NCBI RefSeq assembly: GCF_001189845.1
Contig: NZ_LFLZ01000012.1
Coordinates: 107,328-171,327 of the forward strand
From: Bradyrhizobium tropiciagri
Lineage (GTDB): Bacteria; Pseudomonadota; Alphaproteobacteria; Rhizobiales; Xanthobacteraceae
DNA length: 64,000 bases
Reading direction: 5' to 3'
A program made the position numbers and the translations under genes. Below the pieces are notes generated by a model. The model saw only the letters and a list, made by a program, of their open reading frames with translations, ran no database searches and was not told the DNA's origin. Positions 7,832 through 15,825 of the stretch are shown here, piece after piece. How positions within the stretch are numbered: the stretch's first letter is position 1; every line of letters starts with the position of its first letter.

Positions 7832-8641
7832 ATGCGAATTGTCGTGATCGTTGCCGCGCTCGTCATGGGGCTTTTTGGCGGTGTCCAAGCCGAGGAGCGT
7901 TCGATCACTGTCGCATCGACGACGTCGACCGAACAATCAGGTCTGTTCGGGTATCTGCTGCCGCAGTTCTCGAAGACCGAGGGTATCAAGGTGAAGGTCG
8001 TCGCGGTCGGCACCGGCCAGGCGTTGGATATCGGCCGCCGGGGCGACGCCGACGTGGTGTTCGTCCATGATCGGCCGGCAGAAGACAAGTTCATGGCCGA
8101 GGGTGAGGGCGTGAAGCGCTTCGACGTCATGTACAACGATTTCGTCATCGTCGGACCGAAGGCCGATCCTGCGCACATCGCCGGCGACACGGACGTTGTC
8201 GACGCCCTACGCAAGATTGCAGCCGCAAGGGTACAATTCATCTCGCGCGGCGATCATTCCGGTACCCATGAGGCAGAACTGCGGCTCTGGAAACAGGCGG
8301 GGATCGATGTCGCCAGCAAGGGCGATTGGTATCGCGAGATCGGACAGGGCATGGGCCCGGCGCTGAACATGGCCGCCTCGTCAAATGCTTATCTGCTGTC
8401 CGATCGCGGCACCTGGTTGTCATTCAAGAACCGCGGCGATCTGGCAATCCTGACCCAGGCCGACAAGCGGCTGTTTAATCAATACGGGGTCATGCTGGTA
8501 AATCCGGAAAAGCATCCAACCGTGAAGGCAAAGGACGGACAAGCCTTCGTCGACTGGCTCATCTCACCGAAGGGACAAGAGACCATCGCCGGTTACAAGG
8601 TCGGCGGTGAGCAGCTATTTTTCCCCAACGCGTCCCATTAG
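7832..8641 (+). CDS. tupA: Tungstate ABC transporter, periplasmic binding protein
   Basis: 269 residues from ATG 7832, which has GGGAG nine bases upstream; ATG 7826 in the same frame is too close to that site. Signal peptide RIVVIVAALVMGLFGGVQA, then the TupA signature ITVASTTSTEQSGLF, with later oxyanion-binding loops GTGQALDIGRRGDADVVFVH and SRGDHSGTHEAELRLWK. TupA binds tungstate in the periplasm. It lies two small genes away from a formate dehydrogenase, an enzyme that can use tungsten. Its 3' end overlaps the 3' end of tupB on the other strand by 27 bases, an abnormal arrangement for an ABC operon. Confidence 0.88.
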   Translation: MRIVVIVAALVMGLFGGVQAEERSITVASTTSTEQSGLFGYLLPQFSKTEGIKVKVVAVGTGQALDIGRRGDADVVFVHDRPAEDKFMAEGEGVKRFDVMYNDFVIVGPKADPAHIAGDTDVVDALRKIAAARVQFISRGDHSGTHEAELRLWKQAGIDVASKGDWYREIGQGMGPALNMAASSNAYLLSDRGTWLSFKNRGDLAILTQADKRLFNQYGVMLVNPEKHPTVKAKDGQAFVDWLISPKGQETIAGYKVGGEQLFFPNASH

Positions 8642-9355
8642 GAGGAACGCGACCGTCGAGACTGCCACGCTAAGGGCCAGCAGGATCAATCCGAGCCCGA
8701 GCGCCAGCGGTAGATCGCCCTTGCTGGTTTCCAGCGCGATCGCGGTCGTCATTGTCCGTGTGAAGCCCCGGATGTTCCCGCCCACGATGATGATGGCGCC
8801 GACCTCGGCGATAGCTCGGCCGAAGGCGGCAAGAAAAGCCGTCAGCAACGAGGCCCGGCCCAGGGCGAACAGCAGGGCGACGCTCCGGACGATCGATAGA
8901 CCGTCAATACGCGCCAAGTCGCCATATTCGGCCCACAGCAGCGTCGACGGCCGGTGTACCAGGGCGACTACGATCGGCGTCGCCAACAACATCTGAGCGA
9001 TCACCATGGCCGTCGGCGTGAACAGTATGCCGGCTGACCCGAGCGGCCCCGACCGAGATAGCAGTAGGTAGAGTACGAGACCCACGACCACCGGCGGAAG
9101 GCCCAGGAATGCGTTGGTGAGCACGATGATGGCTTGCCGCCCCCGGAAACGAGCGATGGCTAACCAGGCTCCGATCGGCGCACCAATCAGCAATGCTACG
9201 ACGCTCGCCGTCAGGCTGACGCGCAGCGATAGGGCAACGATACCGAGGAGTTCTGGGTCAGCCTCGCCAAATAGCGCCAGTGCAGCGGCTATGGATCGCG
9301 TGAAGTCGCTCATTTGCCGGGGCGTTTCAACGCGGTCCGTAGGCAACCGCGCCAT
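8615..9355 (-). CDS. tupB: Tungstate ABC transporter permease
   Basis: 246 residues with about five membrane helices and the binding-protein-dependent permease motif AFGRAIAEVGAIIIVGGNI, which contacts the ATPase. AFLGLPPVVVGLVLYLLLSRSGP is typical of TupB/ModB-type permeases. ATG 9313 (MSDFTRSIAAALALFG) is an alternative start, since the first 14 residues carry no motif and neither start has a clear ribosome site. The TAG stop at 8615-8617 lies inside tupA. No TupC ATPase gene is visible within several kilobases, so an ATPase must come from elsewhere or the transporter is dead. Confidence 0.87.
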   Translation of the reverse strand: MARLPTDRVETPRQMSDFTRSIAAALALFGEADPELLGIVALSLRVSLTASVVALLIGAPIGAWLAIARFRGRQAIIVLTNAFLGLPPVVVGLVLYLLLSRSGPLGSAGILFTPTAMVIAQMLLATPIVVALVHRPSTLLWAEYGDLARIDGLSIVRSVALLFALGRASLLTAFLAAFGRAIAEVGAIIIVGGNIRGFTRTMTTAIALETSKGDLPLALGLGLILLALSVAVSTVAFLLMGRVGEK

Positions 9356-9431
9356 CCGCGGCGGACCGAAGACTTCTGGGTGTGGTTTGGGGGAGGCCTT
9401 GGACGCAATTCATGGGTTGGAACCTACCACA

Positions 9432-9478
9432 GTCAGGAGCGGCCCGGTCGCGTTCCGTAAGCACGCGCCGGGCCTGAC
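9432..9478. promoter_or_regulatory. Strong inverted repeat upstream of tupB
   Basis: GGCCCGG (9441-9447), CGCG (9449-9452), an 11-base loop, CGCG (9464-9467) and CCGGGCC (9468-9474) form an 11-bp stem with one bulged T; flanking GTCAG/CTGAC extends the symmetry. It lies in the 196-base gap between qatD and tupB, in what would be the tupB leader. No T-run follows on either strand, so it is not a standard terminator. Confidence 0.35.
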
Positions 9479-9551
9479 CAGACCGCAGGGTTCAGTGGTG
9501 CCCGCTCCTCAATCGAGTAGAGCTAAATTTTAACGGCCTTTTACCCAATGC

Positions 9552-10319
9552 CTAGCTTCCGAGGGCTGGCTCGCGCGACCCGCCTCTTGCCGCGATCGTC
9601 CCGATCTCCCTGAGGTTCGACGCCAGCCGATCCTGAACCTCTTCGGTCGTCATGCCCCAAACTCCAGCAAGGCCTGAAACGACTAATGGGATATCTGACG
9701 GTGTAAAAGGACGGCTGCCAATTTGCACGAAAGGACCATCGCTTTCAGTAAGAACGCGGTCACGCGGCAGCGCCGCCAATATGGCTCGTCCACGTTCAGA
9801 GCGGGTCATAGGCAATCCGACGGAAAACCAGCACCCTTGATCTGCTGCGCGCCGCATCTGAGAGGCGGAGCCAGTAAACCAATGAAGGACTGGAATCCCA
9901 GCATCGGGCTGCCGTGCAAGGCTTTCAAGGAGGGGCTCGACGGCAGCTCGGCTGTGGAGTGATAGCACCCGTCCGCCAGCTCTGGCTGACATAGAGAGCA
10001 CGCTTTCGAAAACACGCTTCTGCACTGCAGAATGCATTTTGAATTCAGCACTTCCATCTAGACCTACTTCGCCGACGTAATCCGTTTCCGGCAAGAGGGC
10101 CTCGAATAGCGCCAACTCGCGATGCCGTTCGTGAGCGACCTGCGGATGCAGTCCGAGCGCAGTACGAATTCGGGAAGCTCCTTTAGCCAGACGCAATGTG
10201 TTTCGCCAGGCCTTTGGAGTTGTTGTGACAGATAGGACGTATGCGCGGCACAGCGAGGTCTGGCGAGTGACTTCGACTGGGTCAGGATAGAGGTCGAGGT
10301 GACAATGAAAATCGATCAA
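9552..10319 (-). CDS. qatD: QatD, TatD-family nuclease of Qat anti-phage system
   Basis: 255 residues if started at TTG 10319, which overlaps the qatC stop (TTGA) and gives the standard family start (M)IDFHCHLDLYPDP with the metal-binding His5-x-His7. Further TatD motifs are GLHPQ, the glutamate in YVGEVGLDG, LSLHSR, VLHWFTG and the late aspartate in LTESDGPF. Longer frames upstream have no family match. It is the last gene of a four-gene operon whose other members are QatA-, QatB- and QatC-like, which separates it from the housekeeping TatD. Qat systems (QueC-like plus ATPase plus TatD) were shown to protect E. coli against phage; how QatD acts is not settled. Confidence 0.88.
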   Translation of the reverse strand: MIDFHCHLDLYPDPVEVTRQTSLCRAYVLSVTTTPKAWRNTLRLAKGASRIRTALGLHPQVAHERHRELALFEALLPETDYVGEVGLDGSAEFKMHSAVQKRVFESVLSMSARAGGRVLSLHSRAAVEPLLESLARQPDAGIPVLHWFTGSASQMRRAADQGCWFSVGLPMTRSERGRAILAALPRDRVLTESDGPFVQIGSRPFTPSDIPLVVSGLAGVWGMTTEEVQDRLASNLREIGTIAARGGSREPALGS

Positions 10320-11626
10320 GGGAAGCCACTCGCGCGCAGAAAGTTGCCAAGCTCGCTGATACCACGCGTGAATACGTCGACGCACGCGAAACGTTCTTGC
10401 TCGTCTTCAGGCAGTGGTCCTGCTTGTATGACCCAAGGTTCCATTCGGGCGGTGCGCGAACGAGAGACTGCAGTCAAAACAGAGATGAGGTCGTCACGAA
10501 TCTGCGGATCGTTTGCGATCTTCTCAAGATCTGGCTCGCGATAGTCCGTGTCATCAGCAATTGCGGCCGCGTGAAACGCAGCTCGACGGATCAGGCACGG
10601 TACGCAGTGACCACACTGCTTATTCTTCCGCTTCCATTTTCCGCATGAGACCGTGCCGGCAGCCGCTAGTGCGAAGTCAGCCGTCGTTGTTGCATGCCGT
10701 GCCATTATTTCTCCCTTCGTCTGATGCCGCAGCGGATTGCTGATGACGACGGGAAGACCGACCCCTTCCATGATGCGCTGGATCGCATTCAGAAAGAATG
10801 GGTGGGTAGTTCTCGTACTATGCGACCCGATGCGGCGTGGTGTCAAAGGGGGATTTAGTGCGATGTGTCCGTTTTCAGGAACAATCAGGTCGACGCGCGA
10901 TAGTCCTCTGAATTCGGCGATGGCCGTAGCTGTCAGCGCTCCATAGGTCAGAAAATTGAGGCTTCTGGTGCGCATACTAATCTCGGTTGCACCACTCCAA
11001 GTCGGATGCGCGTTCGCTGCGAACCGGGGACACGAAGTCGGCAGGAAGGTTGCGACATTGGCTTGGTATTTCCGATCGCCCCTGTAGGCGTGGCTAACAA
11101 GCATTGGGCGACGGCCTTCGGAGAGCAGGTCGAGAACTCCAACGTAGCTGTCGAGGCCACCAGAAAAAAGGCAGGCGCATTCTGCCTTCGAAAGGTCGAT
11201 AAAGATCCTTCGACGATCTCGAATGGCCTTGCTGGGAGGACGAGGACCACCGCGCTTGAACCGTAGGCTCCAGTGGTCTCCGCTCAAGAAATTGAGAGCG
11301 TGTTCGAGCATTGAACGTACGGCGTTCCATGGCCTGGGGTCGATCAGGGGAATTGTCAGCTCTAGGCGTCGGCACCACCTATCATCGGCATCGCTTCGGA
11401 GCACGAACGTGTCAGCGGCGGTTACCGCAAGACCGATGGTCAGGAAGTCGAACGCGTTGCTCCTGATTCCAAGTTTCAGTCGACTAATCGGATCGAGCAA
11501 CATTGAGCCGATACGCGCGACCTTGGGCGGCATAGCTCCTTTCCCGTACAGGATGACGTGAACGTCTGAGGCTTTACGAGTAGCCGGCAGACCCGATGCG
11601 TCGGCATGGCAGATCACCTTCGTCAT
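10316..11626 (-). CDS. qatC: QatC, QueC-like PP-loop protein of Qat anti-phage system
   Basis: 436 residues from ATG 11626, which overlaps the qatB stop (ATGA, four bases). The PP-loop ATP-pyrophosphatase motif SGGLDS is at residues 155-160. Four cysteines (C328, C338, C341, C344; SCGK...QCGHCVPC) match the zinc site of QueC, the 7-cyano-7-deazaguanine synthase. The N-terminal 140 residues and the C-terminal 80 are additions that housekeeping QueC (about 230 residues) lacks. No queC-, queD- or queE-type biosynthesis neighbours are present, so it is the defence paralogue and may use the same chemistry on a different target. Confidence 0.9.
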   Translation of the reverse strand: MTKVICHADASGLPATRKASDVHVILYGKGAMPPKVARIGSMLLDPISRLKLGIRSNAFDFLTIGLAVTAADTFVLRSDADDRWCRRLELTIPLIDPRPWNAVRSMLEHALNFLSGDHWSLRFKRGGPRPPSKAIRDRRRIFIDLSKAECACLFSGGLDSYVGVLDLLSEGRRPMLVSHAYRGDRKYQANVATFLPTSCPRFAANAHPTWSGATEISMRTRSLNFLTYGALTATAIAEFRGLSRVDLIVPENGHIALNPPLTPRRIGSHSTRTTHPFFLNAIQRIMEGVGLPVVISNPLRHQTKGEIMARHATTTADFALAAAGTVSCGKWKRKNKQCGHCVPCLIRRAAFHAAAIADDTDYREPDLEKIANDPQIRDDLISVLTAVSRSRTARMEPWVIQAGPLPEDEQERFACVDVFTRGISELGNFLRASGFP

Positions 11627-12387
11627 TCGAAAGTCTCCCATTCCCGCCAAACTTCCTGCATAGCATTGAGCTGCGCGCGCTCGACATCTACCTTCGACAT
11701 CCTTCCGACGCCGTTTGCCAGTTTTGGACCTAATTGCCGATCCATCGCGATTTTGATCAGATCGAAAAGTTCATTCTCTGCTTCAATGGTCCGAGCTTCG
11801 GACGGGGACCTATTCCAAGCCGACCCGGCATCTTCCGTCACTTGATGAAAGAGAATACGTGCGAGATAATCGACAAGGACTTCTACGATTTGATCCGCGG
11901 ATAAGGCGCTCGGGTCGAAGATCTCTTCGTCCACTAATACTTCGGTCATCGCCTCATTGATCGCAACAGCAACCCGGTCTGCATCAATGCCCTCGGGCGC
12001 CAAAGCCCGTGCAATCTCCTGAACTGCGAGCGTTAGAGGGCGTCCGACAAGCCTCGAGAGGTCCACTCCAACCGAGGCAGAGCCAGTTCCCCCGCCCTGC
12101 ATCTCGCCGAGGAGCGCAAACAGATTACCGCCGGACGAGTAAGCGGGACCGAAGCGTCTCGGACCAACGCGAGCGCCACCAGTTGCTGTCCTAGCGTATC
12201 GGCCTAGCGCAGACTTTAGAAATGAGCCTTTTCCAATTCCTCTGGTATGGTGGCCAAACGCGATCCGAAAGGGCTGAAACCGATTAGGTTCCGGCGTTGG
12301 TACTGGCGCGCCAGGCGTGGCATCAGTACCGGCTGGAATGAGTGGTGACTTCCCACCAGCTCCCGCACTAGACGAAGAGGTACCCAC
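11623..12387 (-). CDS. qatB: QatB component of Qat anti-phage system
   Basis: 254 residues, GTG start at 12387 with GAGG seven bases upstream and a one-base gap after the qatA stop. The N-terminal third is low-complexity (Ser/Gly/Pro: GTSSSSAGAGGKSPLIPAG) followed by a Gly/Arg-rich stretch (RTATGGARVGPRRFG); the C-terminal half is helical (DQIVEVLVDYLARILFHQV; ENELFDLIKIAMDRQLGPKL). No catalytic motif is visible. I name it from its position between the KAP-type ATPase and the QueC-like gene, where QatB always lies; the flexible N-terminus also fits that family. Confidence 0.8.
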   Translation of the reverse strand: MGTSSSSAGAGGKSPLIPAGTDATPGAPVPTPEPNRFQPFRIAFGHHTRGIGKGSFLKSALGRYARTATGGARVGPRRFGPAYSSGGNLFALLGEMQGGGTGSASVGVDLSRLVGRPLTLAVQEIARALAPEGIDADRVAVAINEAMTEVLVDEEIFDPSALSADQIVEVLVDYLARILFHQVTEDAGSAWNRSPSEARTIEAENELFDLIKIAMDRQLGPKLANGVGRMSKVDVERAQLNAMQEVWREWETFE

Positions 12388-12388
12388 G

Positions 12389-14152
12389 TTAAGCCTCTTT
12401 CGCTTTGCCGCTCATCATCGTCATCCATCGTGGTGGCTTCTCGCCGAGCGAACTCACAAACGACGCGAGCATCTTGCCGGCGTCCTCGTTCGCTCTCGCC
12501 AGCAGCACAGCACCGCGGAAGTCGTCCCGAGGACGCGACCACTCCGGATTCAACCTCATGCGCCTGATGAGAGCTTCCATAACGGCCCGCTCTTCGGTCG
12601 CGATAGATTCGATGGCAGTTTTGGCGGTCGGAGATGCTTCAGTTCGAACTTGTCGCAACACGTCGATTGCCCTCAGCGCGGCCTCTGACATTTTCGCGGC
12701 AGTCGCACGGAGCGGGACAGTTTCGCGCGCCAGATAAACAGCAGGCCTCAAGTCCACTTCGCTTAGCGTTGGTTCAAGCGCGGCCCAATCGCGGACGAAG
12801 TCAATGTGCTTCAAGATTTCCGGAGGGCATCCTTCGGTCACCTGATCGCCATCGATACGTCCGGATTCAAGAGTGGCAAGAAAGTCAGGTTTTCCTGCAG
12901 AGGCGTTGATTGCGGTGTGCAAAGCATCAACAGCCTTTGCATCGGTGCATCGCTCAAAGAGTGCCAACTTGGCGATGACGGATTCATCGAGCTCCATCTT
13001 TCGCTTTCGAGCGACCGACGCCCGCATGCGAACGACGTTCAGCATCCGTTTAATGATACGGGGATTGCCGTTGACGTTAGCGGAATACGCGAGAAGAGGA
13101 GCCATTCGGTCGGCGAGATCGAGCGCCGAGCGGAGCGTCGTCGGATCGTCCGGCTTGAGGATGGAGAGCACGTCATCGACACCAAATTTGGCATCTGGCT
13201 TCCAAGCTTGTCGCAGTTGATCAACGAGAAAAGCTCGGAGCTGCTCCAGCCTATCGCCTTTCGCTCCGGAGGCCTCAGCAAACAACAGCAGCATGTAGGC
13301 TCTGACGTCCTGGACGCCGAGCTTTGGGACCCTGATCGGCACCTGGATCAACTTATCGAGGTAGTCCTCGACCAGACGAAGCGATGGGTTCTTGAAATGC
13401 GTGGCGACGGCATGACGGACCATGTCCTCGTCTGCCGCGATAACGAAGGCAGTGCGTGGCAAGAAGAGGAAGAGACGTATGGCCTCTAGCGTGTGAATGG
13501 TATTCGGAGGCGTGCAGCGATCGATATTGTCGATCAAGACGACTAGGGTCTTGCCGAGACCCGACAGGACCTCGCCGAACTCCTGCCTAAAGGCTACGAT
13601 CTCTTCGGGTGGACTTTTCTTAGTCTCTGGAGTGATCAAGCCTTCTGACTTGATCTTTGCATCTTTAGCACCTTCTTCGATAGCTTTGACGTCCTCTTCG
13701 TTGGCATCACCGGACAGAATGTCCCCGAGTCCTTCGACTCCCTTGCGGATCAAACCGAACGTCGGGACGCCCCAAAAAGCGGCTGCACCTTCAGCGGCAT
13801 ACCCGAGAACCCGGAGTTTGTTGGTGCGCTTGAATAGGCTCCGTGCCTTTTCGCGCAAGCCCTCGGGAGCTTCATCGAGCAACGCTTTTGCGATCACGGA
13901 CATGAGCGCAGCCCGTGCGTCATCGTAATCTTGGTGTAACCAGGCATCAAACTCGACGAAGAGGAATTTATCCTTGTGCTGGGACAGCTCCCCCCTCATG
14001 AGGTTGAGCACAGTGGATTTTCCCGTACCCCAAGTGCCGAAAATTCCGAGGGAGAGAGGAAGCAAGCGCTCAGTCCCCACCATTTCGGCGGCGAGTTCAG
14101 CGACCTCGGAAAAATTCAAGTAGTCAACCTTGGCGTCTGCGTCAGCCCACAT
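12389..14152 (-). CDS. qatA: QatA, KAP-family P-loop ATPase of Qat anti-phage system
   Basis: 587 residues. Walker A GTWGTGKST at residues 39-47, FVEFDAWLHQD (the KAP FNAW-like motif) at about 66-75, Walker B LVVLIDNIDRC at about 203-213, and the downstream sensor-like FVIAADEDMVRHAV. NGNPRIIKRMLNVV is the conserved post-ATPase helix of KAP NTPases. A weakly hydrophobic segment (about 115-137) sits where KAP proteins often carry membrane helices. It is the first gene of qatABCD. The ribosome site GAGGGGACT just before ATG 14152 lies inside a hairpin (14154-14170). Confidence 0.9.
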   Translation of the reverse strand: MWADADAKVDYLNFSEVAELAAEMVGTERLLPLSLGIFGTWGTGKSTVLNLMRGELSQHKDKFLFVEFDAWLHQDYDDARAALMSVIAKALLDEAPEGLREKARSLFKRTNKLRVLGYAAEGAAAFWGVPTFGLIRKGVEGLGDILSGDANEEDVKAIEEGAKDAKIKSEGLITPETKKSPPEEIVAFRQEFGEVLSGLGKTLVVLIDNIDRCTPPNTIHTLEAIRLFLFLPRTAFVIAADEDMVRHAVATHFKNPSLRLVEDYLDKLIQVPIRVPKLGVQDVRAYMLLLFAEASGAKGDRLEQLRAFLVDQLRQAWKPDAKFGVDDVLSILKPDDPTTLRSALDLADRMAPLLAYSANVNGNPRIIKRMLNVVRMRASVARKRKMELDESVIAKLALFERCTDAKAVDALHTAINASAGKPDFLATLESGRIDGDQVTEGCPPEILKHIDFVRDWAALEPTLSEVDLRPAVYLARETVPLRATAAKMSEAALRAIDVLRQVRTEASPTAKTAIESIATEERAVMEALIRRMRLNPEWSRPRDDFRGAVLLARANEDAGKMLASFVSSLGEKPPRWMTMMSGKAKEA

Positions 14153-14153
14153 A

Positions 14154-14170
14154 GTCCCCTCGATGGGGAC
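14154..14170 (-). promoter_or_regulatory. Hairpin masking the qatA ribosome-binding site
   Basis: GTCCCC (14154-14159), five-base loop, GGGGAC (14165-14170): perfect arms. Read on the minus strand, the GGGGAC that forms the core of the qatA Shine-Dalgarno, one base before ATG 14152, pairs with the upstream GTCCCC. It could hold down translation of the first defence gene. Seen in sequence; effect is inference. Confidence 0.4.
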
Positions 14171-14349
14171 GATGTTCTTGATCGGACCTGGTTCATTGAT
14201 CCGCCGCCTGGTGCCCCCTTTGGAACGAAATTAGTAGCCCAAGAGAGACCCGGCAATCATCGGTTGTGTCGCCTAGAACCAAAGTCTTGTTCAAAGCCGG
14301 ATCTGTTCACGCGAGGGTCCGAAGGACCACTAAAAGATCGCACTCTTCC

Positions 14350-14378
14350 TTGAAATTACTTATTTAGTGTAATATAAT
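14350..14378 (+). promoter_or_regulatory. Promoter of the HTH-DUF1488 regulator
   Basis: TTGAAA (14350-14355), 17-base spacer, TATAAT (14373-14378), in an AT-rich patch quite unlike the surrounding GC-rich DNA. Predicted start of transcription near 14385, about 25 bases before ATG 14409. It is the best sigma-70-like promoter in the window. Confidence 0.6.
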
Positions 14379-14383
14379 AAATC

Positions 14384-14396
14384 AATGTATTACATT
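14384..14396. promoter_or_regulatory. Palindromic operator candidate
   Basis: AATGTA-T-TACATT, a perfect 13-base palindrome at the predicted transcript start of the HTH gene at 14409. A partner half-site TGTAATA (14368-14374), overlapping the -10 region, is the inverted match to TATTACA (14388-14394). The placement suits self-repression by the HTH protein; control of the divergent qat operon is possible. Confidence 0.45.
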
Positions 14397-14408
14397 TTTG
14401 GAGCAACA

Positions 14409-15341
14409 ATGATCACCCCTTCCCAATGCCGGGCTGCGCGAGCTCTCCTTGGTTGGTCCCAGGAAGAACTAGAGACAGCCGCGAGAGTGTCGAAGAAGAC
14501 GATTGCCGACTTTGAGCGCGATCAACGCAATCAGCAGGCGCGAACCATTGATGCAATCGAAGTAGCCCTGAACTCGGCCGGCATCATTTTCATCCCGCAG
14601 AACGGCGGCGGCGAAGGTGTACGAAAGCGAGGAGCAATGCCTCGTCTTTTTCGACGCGATGACGTTGAGCATCGCGAATGGGTCGCCTTTGCGTTCGACT
14701 ACAAACAGCAACGCTTTACCGGCTTCGTGAGCTATCAGGCGTTGGTAGGCATTGCGCTGTCCAACATCGCGCCGATCGCAGCCTTTGACCGGGACGTGGC
14801 GCGAATCCTGATAGCCGCAGCCGACAAGGTGGATAAATCTGACTTCGACCCCGAGGGTCGTGTGCTCTTAACTCGCAACGATCTGCCGCCGATAGAGTTC
14901 GACCCGAATGTCGCTCGAAAGACGATCGGCAGAACGAGGCTTCATCTTATCGGACGTCGGAGGTTCACGGCGGTTACCGGCGCGGTAGTGGATCCTATCG
15001 ACTATAACGGCTTTCGCGTTCGGTTCGGTGACGGTAGCACCAAGACATACCTTAAGCTCCGCGCGGGCGACGGGGATCATGACGCTTTAGATGTTAGCGC
15101 CGAGATCGTTGCGGGCTTTTTCATTGTCAGCGAGCGCAACGACTGCCCCTTCTCGGTTGGAGACCGAGTCCGACTGATCCGCGGGCAACAGAGGCCGGAG
15201 ATTAGTGCTGGCGACATCGGTACCGTCTGTGAGGTCGAGGACTATCCCATTATGATGGGTCCAGCACCTCGCATCCGGGTTGGATTTGGAAGTCACATCA
15301 CAGCGTGGGAAACCCCGACGCAGTTTGAGATGGCAATTTAG
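14409..15341 (+). CDS. XRE-family HTH regulator with DUF1488-like domain, divergent from qat
   Basis: 310 residues from ATG 14409, preceded by GGAG at a good distance; ATG 14385 is upstream of any ribosome site. Residues about 3-65 are an XRE helix-turn-helix (ITPSQCRAARALLGWSQEEL...VSKKTIADFER). Residues about 82-155 resemble DUF1488: WVAFAFDYKQQRFTGFVSYQAL, then AFDRDVARILIAAADKV and a closing VLLTRNDL. The last 65 residues (FSVGDRVRLIRG...AGDIGTVCEVEDY...RIRVGFG) look like an SH3/KOW-type barrel. I know of no characterised protein with this order. The gene shares the intergenic region with qatA, so it is a candidate sensor-regulator of the Qat system. Confidence 0.65.
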   Translation: MITPSQCRAARALLGWSQEELETAARVSKKTIADFERDQRNQQARTIDAIEVALNSAGIIFIPQNGGGEGVRKRGAMPRLFRRDDVEHREWVAFAFDYKQQRFTGFVSYQALVGIALSNIAPIAAFDRDVARILIAAADKVDKSDFDPEGRVLLTRNDLPPIEFDPNVARKTIGRTRLHLIGRRRFTAVTGAVVDPIDYNGFRVRFGDGSTKTYLKLRAGDGDHDALDVSAEIVAGFFIVSERNDCPFSVGDRVRLIRGQQRPEISAGDIGTVCEVEDYPIMMGPAPRIRVGFGSHITAWETPTQFEMAI

Positions 15342-15825
15342 TCGCGAGGCTCGCAAACTCATAGTTGGGTCGAGCTACCTAGCCGCTACCGCTCAGGGGA
15401 AGCGCGTCGAATGCTGCTTGCCGTTGTAGTCGGCGATCGGAGTATCGACGCCCAGTAGGTAACCGCTCCTGCCCATGAGCGCGTCATTCACCTCAACGGA
15501 CTCCGAGGAGACACGAGCACAGCTATCCAGCTCGGATTGACTCAAACTGGACTCCAAGGGAACCATTACCCCTGGGCTGAACATCAAAACCATCTTGCGG
15601 CCAGACCGAGACCAAACGGAAACGACAGATCTAGCCAGGGTCTTTAGCGGATGCGTACTACTCGGCAACGCTAGGGGCCATAAGCCACGGCCGTTGCGCG
15701 ATCCTGGAGGGATCGCTCGTACAGCGCAAATTGTACAACACGACGAGTGCAGCTTGGTGATTCGAGGAAGTTGGCCCGGCCAACCCGACTCTGGCCATAA
15801 CGCTTGCGCCGGGTTGCCTGGATCA
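15342..15825. other. Gap of about 480 bases, no certain gene
   Basis: A minus-strand frame ending at 15393 has a protein-like last 66 residues (from ATG 15593: MVLMFSPGVMVPLESSLSQ..., ending KQHSTRFP), but its ATG has no clear ribosome site and the frame further upstream has no protein-like composition and runs into the next gene. I do not call it. The base composition is that of the low-GC island. Confidence 0.35.

Noticed and set aside
9552..10319. Housekeeping TatD nuclease
   Set aside because: Operon position after qatA-qatB-qatC and the overlap with qatC make it QatD.
10316..11626. Queuosine biosynthesis gene queC
   Set aside because: It is 200 residues longer than QueC, has no queuosine genes beside it and lies in a qat operon.
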